A stretch of DNA of 24,655 bases from Malacoplasma sp. (GTDB lineage: Bacteria; Bacillota_I; Bacilli_A; Mycoplasmatales; Mycoplasmoidaceae), in contig JARHZT010000057.1 of the NCBI GenBank assembly GCA_029258015.1, positions 1 through 24,655 on the forward strand. Direction: 5' to 3'. The notes under the pieces were generated by a model. It was not told the origin of the DNA, did not search any database, and worked only from the letters and a program-made list of their open reading frames with translations. Positions 8,607 through 19,100 of this stretch are shown piece by piece. Positions within the stretch are counted from its first letter, which is position 1, and each line of letters starts with the position of its first letter. A program made the position numbers and the translations under genes.

Positions 8607-9348
8607 AAGTTATCCAAAGGTAAATTTATTTTTATTAATAGACAAAAAAGATAAAAGAAAAAATCTTCATAAAATTAAAAGTCTATTTTATTTAGTTGAC
8701 AACTACTATGATGAAATTGAAATCAAAGAAAGTAGTGAAACGGTTGTTAGATATTTTATTGAAAATAAACAAATAAATATCGATGATTGTATTTTGAAAA
8801 AAACAATTAATCTATTAAAGAAAAAAAAGATATTAAATGAGAACAATTTTTTTGAAATAAACGTATATAAAAAAATTCCTTTGTTCTCTGGTTTAGGAAT
8901 GGGTTCTTCAAATGCTTCTGCACTTATTAATTATTTAATTAGCCAAAAGATAATTAAAAACAACAAGAAATTAAAAAAAGTAATTCTAGAAATTGGAAGC
9001 GATTTAATGTTTTTTTTAAAAAACAAAAAAATTGCTTTTGTTTATGGTTATGGTGAAAAAGTTTTAGGATTTAGAAAACACAATTTAAAAATTAATTTAT
9101 TTTTTAATGATTTAGTTTGTAGTACAAAAGAAGTTTTTAACAATTTTCAAAAAAAAGAAAAACATAGTTTTTTAAAACAAATATTTTATTTTAAAATTAA
9201 ACAATATGACTTTTTAATAAATGAGCTAGATAAAGTGAGTTTCAAGTTGTATCCAGAACTTAAAAAAATAAAAGAAAATTTAAACAAAAAAGAAAATAAA
9301 AAAGTTTTTTTAAGTGGATCTGGAAGCACTTTATTTACAATAGGATAG
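8596..9348 (+). CDS. ispE: 4-diphosphocytidyl-2-C-methylerythritol kinase, C-terminally short
   Basis: IspE phosphorylates CDP-methylerythritol with ATP in the MEP route to isoprenoids. The 250-residue GHMP-fold protein starts RIKSYPKVNLFLLI with the conserved lysine (K8), has the ATP loop GLGMGSSNAS at 99-108, the catalytic-type aspartate in GSDLMFFL (D136), and the third motif LSGSGSTLF at 239-247. It ends only three residues after that motif, whereas typical IspE runs on for roughly 30 more. The substrate segment usually written DGYH is KNLH here. It overlaps ksgA by 11 bp, the common ksgA-ispE arrangement, and gltX follows after 7 bp. Other GHMP kinases are possible, but context and motifs favour IspE. 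Confidence 0.85.
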   Translation: MRIKSYPKVNLFLLIDKKDKRKNLHKIKSLFYLVDNYYDEIEIKESSETVVRYFIENKQINIDDCILKKTINLLKKKKILNENNFFEINVYKKIPLFSGLGMGSSNASALINYLISQKIIKNNKKLKKVILEIGSDLMFFLKNKKIAFVYGYGEKVLGFRKHNLKINLFFNDLVCSTKEVFNNFQKKEKHSFLKQIFYFKIKQYDFLINELDKVSFKLYPELKKIKENLNKKENKKVFLSGSGSTLFTIG

Positions 9349-9355
9349 GTAGAAA

Positions 9356-10816
9356 ATGGCAATAGGAAATAAAATTATTAGAACAAGATATGCACCTTCT
9401 CCAACAGGACTTTTCCATATAGGTGGAGCAAGAACTGCATTATTTAATTATTTATTTGCTAAAAAAAATAATGGAGATTTCATTGTAAGAATTGAAGATA
9501 CAGATTTAGAAAGAAATGTTGAAGGTGGGATTGATTCTCAACTTCAAAATTTAAAGTGACTTAAAATCTTCCCAGATGAATCTATATTAAATCCAGGAAA
9601 CTATGGACCATACATTCAAAGTGAAAAATTTTCTGTTTATAGAGATTTTGCTAAAAAATTAATAGATGAAAAAAAAGCATATAGATGTTTTTGCTCTCCA
9701 GAAAAATTAGAAAAAGAAAGAGAACTTGCAGCAAAAGAAGGAAGAACTCCAAAATACAATAAAACTTGTTTGAAATTAACTGATGAAGAAATTAAAAACA
9801 AATTGGATAATGAAGAAAGTTTTTCAGTAAGATTAGAAATTAAAGATGATGTTGTTTATGAATGAGATGATTTAATAAGAGGTAAAGTTGCTGTACCTTC
9901 AAGTGCATTAACAGATCCTGTTCTTCTAAAATCAAACGGAATAGCTTCATATAATTTTGCTGTTGTTATTGATGATAGTGATATGAATATATCTCATGTT
10001 ATTAGAGGAGAAGAACATTTATCTAATACTCCATATCAAATTGCTATTGCTAATGCATTGAATGTAAATAAAAACATAGTTTATGGTCATTTATCTGTAA
10101 TAATTGATGAAACTGGTAAAAAACTTTCTAAAAGAAATATGGAACTTAAACAATTTATAGAAGATTATAAAAATATGGGTTTCACTCCTGAATCAATTAA
10201 CAACTTTATGTTTTTATTAGGGATGGCAGCACCAAACAATAAAGAAGTTTTTAGTTTAGTTGATGCTATTAGAAATTTTGATATTAATAAAGCAAGTAAA
10301 TCACCGTCAACTTTTGATTTCAAAAAAATGGAATGAATTTCTTCAGAACACTTTAAATTAATGTCAGATTCTACTTTCATATCTTTTACTCAACCATTTT
10401 TAACTGTAGATTTGAATTACTTACAAGATAAGAAAAATGATATTATTCTATTATTCAAAAATCAGATATCTTATGGAAAACAAATCAATGAATTAATTAA
10501 TAAGACATTTTTTACTGAAGAAAAAATGAAAGATTTCAAAAAGAAATTTGAATTCTTAGAAGAAAAAGAAACAATTGATTTAGTTCATGCATTTCTTAAA
10601 AAAATTCATGAAGTTCAAAATTGAAATATAGATACTGTTGCTTTAGCTATCGATGAAGTTAAAAAAGAAACAACAAAAAAAGGTAAAGAATTATTTATGC
10701 CTATTAGAATCTTTGCAACACATAATGAACACGGACCAGAACTTGCAAAAATAATTTATATTTTAGGACAACACAAAGTTATAGAAAATATAAATTCATT
10801 CCTAAAAGAAGTTTAA
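9356..10816 (+). CDS. gltX: Glutamyl-tRNA synthetase
   Basis: GluRS charges tRNA-Glu with glutamate. In bacteria lacking GlnRS it also charges tRNA-Gln, later amidated; which applies here cannot be seen. Read with TGA as Trp it is 486 residues, the normal size. The class I HIGH element is in APSPTGLFHIGGARTALFNY near residue 20 and the KMSKS-type loop is KLSKR at 256-260. VRIEDTDLERN, VIRGEEHLSNTP and the C-terminal anticodon-binding part ending LGQHKVIENINSFLKEV are all in place. GGT-AGAAA precedes the ATG, 7 bp after ispE. The HD-domain gene follows after 3 bp. Confidence 0.96.
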
Positions 10817-10819
10817 TTT

Positions 10820-12106
10820 ATGAAATCTCAAAAACAAAAAGATAGTCAATTTACTAAGAAAAAGAATTTTGATTATTATTGAAAAGATTTAAGAAAAAAG
10901 AATTTTGATTCTTATTTAAAAGATCCTGTTCACAAAGAAATCAATTTTAGTGATGAGCAATGAATAGCTGAATTTGCTTTTTCAATGGAAATGATTAGAT
11001 TACAAGATATAAAACAACTTGGTGTTTCGTTTAAAACTTTTTCATCAGCAACACACAATAGATATATGCATTGTTTGGGTACTTTCCAAGTTGCTCAAAA
11101 ATTTTGTAAAAAACTTGATAAAAAAATATCTATTGAAGAAAAGAAAATATTTTTAGTAGCTGCTTTACTTCACGATATTGGTCATGGTCCTTTTAGTCAT
11201 ATTTTTGAGTCTGTTTCTAATATTCATCATGAAGATATAACAGCTCAAATAATTCTTAGTGATAAATTGTCTATTAAAAAATTGTTGCTTAAAAACAAAA
11301 TAGATCCACAAGAAGTTGTGGATGTGTATTCTGGAAAATCTAAATATTTATGAATTAATAAATTAATATCATCAAACCTTGATGTAGATAGAATTGATTA
11401 TTTATTAAGAGACACTTATCATATAGGAACACACTATGCATCAATTGATATAGATTACTTAATAGAAAGATGTAAAAAAGTTGGAAAAAACATTTGTTTT
11501 TTAAAAAGCAGTATGAACCATATAGAAAGCTTTTTATTAGGTAGATATTATATGCATCTTGATATATATGACAATAAATATGGATATATATATTGATGAG
11601 CATTGAAATCAGTATTTGCTAGATTAAAAGAAATAAAAGAGTTATTTGAAAAAAATAAAGAAAAAATTTATTACTATGATTATTACCAATGAATAGTTTT
11701 TGATAAAAACATTGAAGTAGAAAAATTCATTTTATTAAATGATTCTAATCTAACATCGTTTATAGAATCTTTAAAATGTTTAGAAGATGACATACTAACT
11801 TCTTTTGCTAAAAACTTTATTTTATGTACTGGTGAAATAATAGCTATTAACTGAACGCAAGAAAAATATGATGCAATAAAAAATAAAGCATCTTCAAAAA
11901 AAATAAATTCTAAGTATTTATATTATGTAACAGAAAAAAACGAAAAAAGTATTTATACTGAAGGTGATAAAAACATAATAAATATTTATGATAGTTATAA
12001 AAAAGAGGTTTTTGATTTTCCAGCAGAAAAATTAATTCAATTTAATAAAAGTCATAAAAACAGAAATAATAAGATAATTTTGGTAAATAAATACTTGATA
12101 AATTAG
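10820..12106 (+). CDS. HD-domain phosphohydrolase (dNTPase-like)
   Basis: A 428-residue protein of the HD superfamily. The metal-binding HD motif is AALLHDIGHGPFSH with an upstream histidine in ATHNRYMHCLGTF, and a downstream DVDRIDYLLRDTYHIGTHY segment is typical of the bacterial SAMHD1-like group (B. subtilis YwfO type), whose characterised members hydrolyse dNTPs. The substrate here is inferred, not shown. Six TGA tryptophans interrupt it under the standard code. The N-terminus is lysine-rich and holds a 12-residue tandem repeat (KKNFDYYWKD, then KKNFDSYLKD). It starts 3 bp after gltX and its TAG is immediately followed by the rpoE -10 box. No terminator is visible after it. Confidence 0.88.
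10859..10924 (+). repeat. 36-bp tandem duplication at the start of the HD-domain gene
   Basis: Bases 10859-10888 and 10895-10924 match at 28 of 30 positions with a 36-bp period, which is 12 codons, so the frame is kept. The protein has KKNFDYYWKD followed by KKNFDSYLKD. It lies before the HD core, and looks like a recent slippage or unequal-exchange event. Confidence 0.8.
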
Positions 12107-12112
12107 TATAAT
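12107..12112 (+). promoter_or_regulatory. Candidate -10 box for rpoE-fba
   Basis: A TATAAT that begins right after the TAG of the HD-domain gene, 25 bp before the rpoE ATG. No strong -35 is visible. The 31-bp gap between the genes is just enough for a promoter plus the AAGGA ribosome site. Confidence 0.45.
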
Positions 12113-12137
12113 TTAAAATTGTTAATAAGGAAAAAAA

Positions 12138-12641
12138 ATGAAAGAAAAACATTTGATTGAAATTGCATATGAATATGCTAAGGAGAACTTTAGAAAAACT
12201 CCTTTTTCTTTTAAAGAACTTTTTGATGCATTAGAAAAAAAAGATTCATCTATAAAAAATCAAGCAAGTGATTTATATATAGAAATTTTACAAGATATTA
12301 GATTTATATCTTTAGGTAAACAAAAATGATCTTTAAGAGAAAATTTTACACTTTCAGAAATAAATAAGATTACATCTTCAATGTTTGGTTTAGAAGAATA
12401 CCACGAAGAAGATGCTGAAAAATTTATGTCTGATTCAGAGAAAAAAGAGCAAATTTCAAAAACTGAAATTAACGAAGACTTTTCAGATTTCATTGATACT
12501 GATGATGATAGTGATTCTGATGTTTCTTCTTCTGATGAAGAAAATGATGATGACTCAATGTCTAAGTCAGATGACTTTGAAGAAAATGATGAAGATATGG
12601 ATGATGAAATGTCTGATGAAGAACAAAGTGATATAGAATAA
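12138..12641 (+). CDS. rpoE: RNA polymerase delta subunit
   Basis: Delta is a small accessory subunit of RNA polymerase in Firmicutes and many mycoplasmas that raises specificity and recycling of the enzyme. The 167-residue protein has the folded HARE-HTH N-terminus (MKEKHLIEIAYEYAKEN to about residue 75, with KFKEL-type TPFSFKELFDALEKK and KQKWSLRENF, the Trp being TGA), followed by a low-complexity Asp/Glu/Ser tail from about residue 110 to the end (for example DTDDDSDSDVSSSDEE). This two-part layout defines the family. AAGGA lies upstream of the ATG; fba follows after 11 bp in the same transcription unit. Confidence 0.9.
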
Positions 12642-12652
12642 AGGGGAAAACA

Positions 12653-13534
12653 ATGACTAAAAGACCTTTTGTAAGTATGGATAAAATACTTAGTGATGCA
12701 TTAAAAGGAAAATATGCAGTTGCACATATAAATACAAACAATATGGAGTGAGCAAAAGCTATTTTAACAACAGCTCAAGAAACAAAAACTCCAATTATTA
12801 TCGGAGTTTCAGAAGGTGCTGCAAAATACCAATGTGGATATAAAACTATATCTGCAATGATAGGTAGCATGATGGAAAACTTAAAAATTACAGTTCCAAT
12901 AGCTCTTCACTTAGACCATGGTTCATATGAAGGATGTTTAGAAGCTATTGATGCTGGTTTTAGTTCAATCATGTTTGATGGTTCTCACTACAAATTTGAA
13001 GAAAACATTGCTAAAGTTAATGAATTATTAAAAAAAATTAAAGGGAAAGATATCTCACTAGAAGTTGAAGTTGGTTCGATTGGTGGAGAAGAAGATGGTG
13101 TTGTTGGTATGGGTGAATTAGCAGACCCTAAAGAATGTGAAGAAATTTGTAAATTACCTGTAACAACATTAGCTGCTGGAATTGGTAATATTCACGGACT
13201 TTATCCAAAAAATTGACCAGGTTTAAGATTTGATCAATTAGAAAAAATTAAAGCAGTAACTAATGGAAAAGGTATAGTTTTACATGGTGGTACTGGTATT
13301 CCTGATGATCAAATTGCAAAAGCAATTTCTTTAGGTGTTGTTAAGATTAACGTAAATACTGAGTGTCAAATCGCTTTCCAAGAAGCTACAAGAAAATATA
13401 TTGAGGCTAAATCAGATTTAGATACAGCAAAAAAAGGTTTTGATCCTAGAAAATTATTAAAACCAGGATATGAAGCAATAAAAGCTAAAATAGTTGAAAA
13501 AATAACACTTTTTGGTTCTATTGGAAAAGCTTAA
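12653..13534 (+). CDS. fba: Fructose-bisphosphate aldolase, class II
   Basis: The zinc-dependent aldolase splits fructose 1,6-bisphosphate into dihydroxyacetone phosphate and glyceraldehyde 3-phosphate in glycolysis, the main energy route of a mycoplasma. The 293-residue protein has ALHLDHGSY with the catalytic Asp and first zinc His, VEVGSIGGEEDGV, GIGNIHGLYP with the second His, and VLHGGTGIPD with the third, plus VKINVNTECQIAF near the substrate site. TGA tryptophans occur in NMEWAKA and KNWPG. GGGG precedes the ATG closely. An intrinsic terminator follows 10 bp after the stop. Confidence 0.95.
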
Positions 13535-13544
13535 TTTAGTTTAT

Positions 13545-13572
13545 AAATGAATCAATTAGATTCATTTTTTTT
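13545..13572 (+). terminator. Intrinsic terminator after fba, inside the ychF leader
   Basis: Nine-base stem AAATGAATC with GATTCATTT, loop AATTA, and a run of T continuing to 13572. It lies between the fba stop (13534) and the ychF ribosome site (about 13577), leaving no space for a promoter between the T-run and ychF. Confidence 0.75.
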
Positions 13573-13591
13573 ATTTAAAGGAGATATTATT

Positions 13592-14686
13592 ATGAGTTTA
13601 TCTACAGGTATAGTAGGACTTCCAAATGTTGGAAAATCAACGTTATTTAATGCAATAACTAATTCGTCAGTTGAAGCAGCAAACTATCCATTTGCCACAA
13701 TTGAACCTAATGTTGGAATTGTGAATGTTCCAGATAAAAGATTAGATGAATTAGCAAAACTTATTAATCCTGAAAAAGTTGTTGCCAATACATTTAAATT
13801 TGTTGATATAGCTGGATTAGTAAAAGGTGCTAGCAAAGGTGAAGGATTAGGAAATAAATTTTTAAGTAACATAAGAGAAGTAGATGCTATTTGTCATGTT
13901 ATTAGATGTTTTGATAATAATAATATTATGCATGTTCATAATAATGTTGATCCTATTCGTGATTTAGAAATTATTAATTTAGAATTAATTTTTTCAGATA
14001 TAGAAGTTGTTTCTAATAGATTGGGAAGAATTTCAAAAAAAGCACAATCAGGAGATAAAGAAGCAGCGGTTGAAAAAGAAATCTGTGAAAGAATTTTAAA
14101 AACATTAACTTCTGAAAAACTTTGTAATACTATGGATTTAACAGATGAAGAAAAAAGCATTATTAAAAGTTATGGATTAATTACACTAAAGCCTATGATT
14201 TATGTGGCTAATGTTTCTGAAGATGATATTAATAATTTAGAAAAGAATGAAAATTTAAAAAAATTAATTGAAAAAGTTGGAAAAGAAAATGTTATTCCTT
14301 TATCTTTAAAGTTGGAAGAAGATATATCGAAATTAGAAAAAGATGATAAACAAGAATTTTTAGACATGTTGAATATAAAAGAAATAGGTTTAGACAAACT
14401 TATAATTAAAGCCTATAATATTTTAGGTTTACAAACATATTTTACATATGGAAAAAAAGAAGTAAGAGCTTGAACTTTCAAAAAAGGAATGACTGCTCCA
14501 GATTGTGCTGGAATAATTCATACTGATTTCAAAAGAGGTTTTATAAAAGCTGAAATTATAAGTTATGAAGATCTTGTAAGTTATGGTAGTGAAGCCAAAA
14601 TTAAAGAACTTGGAAAAATGAAACTTGTTGGTAAAGATTACATTGTGAATGATGGAGATATTTGTAACTTTAAATTTAATGTATAG
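13592..14686 (+). CDS. ychF: Ribosome-associated ATPase YchF (Obg family)
   Basis: YchF/OLA1 is a P-loop protein of the Obg family that binds ribosomes and, unlike its relatives, prefers ATP. The frame with TGA as Trp gives 364 residues, the normal size. It shows GIVGLPNVGKSTLFNAIT (Walker A about 8-16), FVDIAGLVKGASKGEGLGN (G3), YVANVSED in place of the GTP-type NKxD motif, and a C-terminal TGS domain (AWTFKKGMTAPDCAGIIHTDF). The ATG at 13592 is chosen over an in-frame ATG at 13547 because AAAGGAGA precedes it at good spacing and the upstream 15 codons lie in the terminator hairpin. tdk follows after 18 bp. Confidence 0.95.
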
Positions 14687-14704
14687 AAATAAGAGGTATA
14701 GACG

Positions 14705-15379
14705 ATGAAAAGCAATGCATTTGGAAAAGAAAGAGGTTGAATAGAATTAATTTGCGGACCGATGTTTGCTGGAAAATCTGAGGAGTTATTAAGAAAACTA
14801 AAAAGATTAGATTATGCTGATGTTGATTACATGATATTCAAACCTAAAGTAGATACTAGAACATTTCAAACAATAGCTTCAAGAGACGGAAGAGAAATGA
14901 CATCAATAGATTTTGAAGATCCAAATGAAATACTTGATGCTATTTTAAAAAAAGAAAAAATACCGCATGTGATAGCAATAGATGAAGCACAATTTGCAGA
15001 TATTTCTATTGTAAGTATTTGTGAAACATTAGCAGAAGCAGGTTTTATTGTATATGTTTCTGCTCTTGATAGAAATTTTAAAAATGAACCTTTTGATGTA
15101 ACAGCAAAATTAGCGTGCTTAGCAGAACATGTTTTTAAATTATCAGCTATTTGTACAGAGTGTGGAGCGCCAGGAACTATTACACAGAAAATGGTAAATG
15201 AAAAACCTTGTAATTATGAAACTCCAACAGTTCAAATAGGAGATTATGAAACATACACTGTAAGATGTAGACATCATCATAAAGTTCCAGGAAAACCAAC
15301 ACTTGAATGTTTAAAAAAGTTTAAAACAGCATATAAGCAACAAAAAAAGATTGAAAAAGAAAACCAAATAAGTAAGTAA
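14705..15379 (+). CDS. tdk: Thymidine kinase (type II)
   Basis: Thymidine kinase phosphorylates thymidine to dTMP for nucleotide salvage, needed in a mycoplasma that scavenges nucleosides. The 224-residue protein has Walker A CGPMFAGKSEELL near residue 17, IAIDEAQFAD as the Walker B/catalytic Glu region, and the zinc lasso with C150-C153 (CTEC) and C188 with nearby histidines (CRHHH). The substrate lid is in the final third. The only tryptophan, in RGWIEL, is TGA. It follows ychF by 18 bp with AAGAGGT upstream of the ATG and ends at the terminator shared with upp. Confidence 0.95.
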
Positions 15380-15380
15380 A

Positions 15381-15404
15381 AAAAAACGGTGTTTGCCGTT
15401 TTTT
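15381..15404. terminator. Bidirectional terminator between tdk and upp
   Basis: Nine-base stem AAAAAACGG with CCGTTTTTT and loop TGTTTG. With T-runs on both strands it can end transcription of tdk (plus) and of the convergent upp (minus), whose stop codon at 15403-15405 overlaps it. Confidence 0.8.
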
Positions 15405-16023
15405 ATTTTGTTCCAAATATTCTGTCACCAGCATCACCAAGACCTGGTACTATGTAATATTTCTCATTAAGTTTTTCATCTAGTGCTGCTATGTATATAT
15501 TAATGTCTGGGTGTTCTTGTTCGATTCTTTTCAAACCTTCTGGAGCTGCAACCAAACAAATTAGTGATATAGAATTTGGTTTATATTTTTTAACTATTTT
15601 TATTGCTTCAACTGCACTACCACCAGTTGCTAACATTGGATCTAATATCATTGCGTTACCATTTTCTAATGATGCTGGCATTTTGCAGTAATATTCTTGA
15701 GGAATAGATGTTTCTTCATCTCTATATATACCTATATGTCCTATGCTTGCTGTTGGTATTAGGTCTTTTAAACCATCAACCATACCTAAACCTGCTCTTA
15801 ATATTGGGATTAAAACAATTTTATCTTTTAATTTAAAACCTTTTGTTTTAGCTACAGGTGTTTCAATATCTATATTTATTAATGGGAAATTTCTTGTAAC
15901 TTCATAAGCCATTAATTGAGTTATTTCTTTTAAGTTATCTCTAAACTTCGTAGATTCTGTTGTTATTTTTCTCATTCTAGTTAGTTTATCTTTGATTAAA
16001 GGATGATTGAATATATATGTCAT
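15403..16023 (-). CDS. upp: Uracil phosphoribosyltransferase
   Basis: UPRT makes UMP from uracil and PRPP. Starting at the ATG (16023) it has 206 residues, close to the usual 208-209. It shows LIPILRAGLGMVDGL, the PRPP-binding loop LDPMLATGGS (Asp128) and the C-terminal PGLGDAGDRIFGTK uracil-binding signature. A TTG at 16035 is in frame, but GGAG at 16033-16030 is spaced properly for the ATG, so the shorter start is preferred. It is the only minus-strand gene on the right side of the window, divergent from the ABC permease and convergent with tdk. Confidence 0.95.
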   Translation of the reverse strand: MTYIFNHPLIKDKLTRMRKITTESTKFRDNLKEITQLMAYEVTRNFPLINIDIETPVAKTKGFKLKDKIVLIPILRAGLGMVDGLKDLIPTASIGHIGIYRDEETSIPQEYYCKMPASLENGNAMILDPMLATGGSAVEAIKIVKKYKPNSISLICLVAAPEGLKRIEQEHPDINIYIAALDEKLNEKYYIVPGLGDAGDRIFGTK

Positions 16024-16116
16024 TTGTTGCTCCAAAAACTTTTTACTAATTTTAAAATATTTTTGGTGTTATTTGCTAAAAATAAAAAAAATGTGGTTAA
16101 TTATTGGATTTCCATA

Positions 16117-16122
16117 TATAAT
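16117..16122 (+). promoter_or_regulatory. Candidate -10 box of the ABC transporter genes
   Basis: TATAAT 46 bp before the permease ATG, in the 144-bp gap between upp and the permease. A weak TGGTTA lies 17 bp upstream. The upp promoter must lie in the same gap on the other strand, but I cannot single it out. Confidence 0.4.
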
Positions 16123-16167
16123 TTTTAAAATTGTTAGATATTTTTTAGGATAAAGAAGTGATAAAAA

Positions 16168-19100
16168 ATGAAAACAGTTATTAAAGCGATTGTTAAATTT
16201 TTTAAGTTTAGCAAAATATCATTTATAGGATTGTTTTTGTTGATATTGTTTTCTACAACAACATGAACCACACTAAACAACCTATCTATTAATGTGAACA
16301 CTTCATATAAAAAAGTGGCAAATGAAGGAAATTTACATGACTTTGTTATAAATGAAAATTTTAAATATGGGAATGGACCCTATTTATTAAATTATCCTCA
16401 TAACGAAGAATTAAAGGGAACATTGGATGTAAAAGAAATAGTTCAAATAAGAGGCTCAACACCACTAAATAAAACTAGTGATTATTCTGTATTAATAGAG
16501 CTTAATGACTCTTTAATAAAAGACATTCAAAGTGGTCTTTATTGAACATTTGGTTATAAAAAAGTTTTAGAAAACAACTCACTTGATTTTCAAAAATTTA
16601 AGAATTTTAGACTAGAAATTTACAACGCAGAAAATGATATAACTTTAGAAAATTGAGATGAATATTTTAAAGAAAATTTTATCAAGAAAAATTTTGTAAA
16701 CAACCTAAATAAATTTATTTCTGAAAGACAAGTTGAATTAGAAGAATTTGTTAAAAAAGAATATAAAGAAATATATCTTGAAGATTTAAAGAAAGATTTT
16801 AATGTAGATGTAAGAACATTTAATTCAATAAATATAAGCAATACTAAACAAGATACTTTCTTTAAAGTTATAGAATCTGATCCTGAAAACAAGATTGATA
16901 AAATTGTTTTATACCAGGGAAATAATTTAACAAAATCCAATGAATTTGATTTTGTTAATGGAGAAACTAGTAAAGACAAAAAAGAGTATTCTAGACATAT
17001 TGTAGATTATTTATATAGAGCTAAATGAAGTGATGAAAAAATCTCTTTTAATGAGATATATGAATACAAAGAATCACATACAGATTACAACCCATATACT
17101 AATCTGCCAGCACCTGAAGGAATTCATGCTAATAAAATAAATTCTCAACACAGAATCTTAAAAGATTTAATAGATAACAAAGGAATAATAAATAAGGGAT
17201 ATACCTTAAGATTTTCTTTCAAAAGTGGAATAATTCCAGTTATTGGTTTTGTAGAAGATTTTACAAGTTATGAAGCTATTGTTTCCACAACTTATCTAGA
17301 AAAATACAACAAAAAAGTCATTAGTTATGAAGAGTGAACAAATCATAAAAAAGACAAACAAAAAAGTTTTGATGAATGAAAAAGATCTCTTCCAGATGAC
17401 TATAAATTATTTATAGATAATCAAGAATTTATTATATTAGGCACAGGTATTACGCCTGATTTTATGTATCCTATAGTTTCTTTTGAAAACTTAACACCAA
17501 ATCCAGAAAAAGAACAATTAGTATATTTAAACTCTAGTGGTTTTTCTAAAATAGAAGATGGTTTTAGAGGTAATGAAAAAGAAAGTTTTATTGTTGGTAA
17601 ATTCCAACCAGGACAAAATAAAAAAGAAACACTTCATTTAATAAATGAATTCAATATGGGTAGAAAAGATAGTGAAGGAAATAGAACAGAAGGTTATATG
17701 GCATGACCTGAAAATATAAAATCAGCATATATGGCTGATGACAAAACTAACACTATCTCACCAACTGCATTAAGAGTTGAATTTATTCCTAAAGTTGTAT
17801 TTACTACAACAATAATTTCAGCATTCTTAACAACATTTATAGCTTTACTATCAATATTTATTTCTGTAATTATTATTCAAAGATTGATACAAATAAACAG
17901 AAATAGTTTAGGAATAATGCAAGCTAATGGATATAAGAAAAAAGAGATTATTACAGGTATTTGTATATTAATATTGATACCTGTATTTATAGCTACATTA
18001 ATTGGATACATAATAGGTTTTTCATTACAAGAAACATCAATAAATCTGTTTAAGAGTTTCTGAACAATACCAACATCATTTGAACCTTTTTCATTAACTG
18101 TTTTAATACCTTTATTATTTGTCTTGATGTTTTTATTCGGTTTAATAACAACAATTTTTTCATTGTTCTTATTAAGAGGTGAAACATCAGAATTCATGAA
18201 AGATGAATCTAAATATAAAATGAGTAAATTAGCAGAAAAAATGAAAAAACCATTTTCTAAATTTAACATTATTGTTAGATTTAGAGCAAGCATAGCTTTC
18301 TCATCATTTTGAAGATTAGGTTTATTAACATTAATGTCTGCTGGTTTAATGAGTTCTTTAGCATTTTCATTAAATACATTAAATTCATTTGAAAACACTT
18401 TAGTTAAAAGTTATGAAAATAAAAACTACACTTATTCAATTGAATTAATGACACCAACAATTCAAGCAGGACAATATTATGCTGTTCCTTACGATAACCA
18501 AGGAAAAACATTTGATAAAAAAATATACTTTAGTAATGAAATGTTTAATAATGATCAACAAGAAAGTATAGAAAGACAAAACATAATTTCTCAAAATTAT
18601 GAATCAGAAGGTGTTTATAGTAAATTTACAAATAGTTCTAATAAATTTTTTAATCCAATATTTAAAAATAATTTAGAAAAGTTTGGAAACTATCAATTGG
18701 TATCTATTGATGATGACACTCAGCAAAAAGAAAACCTGATGTATTTAAAAAACAAAACAACATCAAAACCCTTTGTTGATTTAAGTTTAGGTGTATTTTC
18801 TATTTCAACAAATCCCTGAAATATAGCTATTCAATCAATGCCGCCTAATAATCAAAATTATGCTAATCAATCATTTAGAACAATTTTTTCAAAAGCAGCA
18901 GCAATAAATGATAATGAAGTTAATATTGGAATTAAACTAGAAAACAATGCATATGAAACAAAATCTTATTATGAATATATCAAACAATATTCAATTTTAT
19001 ATGCAGTTGATAAAACTGGAAATAGTTTAGATAGACTACCTGAATCATTGTTAGTAACACAAGACTTTATTAATAATAATTCATCAGTATTTAAGAATGA

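Noticed and set aside
12381..12641. Separate acidic protein after the Trp codon of rpoE
   Set aside because: It is the acidic tail of the delta subunit; the apparent split is a TGA tryptophan.
13547..13591. Upstream ATG extending ychF by 15 residues
   Set aside because: Lies in the fba terminator hairpin, has no ribosome site, and YchF proteins begin at MSL...GIVGLPNVGKS.
16024..16035. TTG start of upp four codons upstream
   Set aside because: The GGAG site lies between TTG and ATG at the right distance for the ATG.
16620..16979. Minus-strand frame of 119 codons (and another at 17877-18398) inside the permease
   Set aside because: Antisense to a continuous gene; no start signals or family match.
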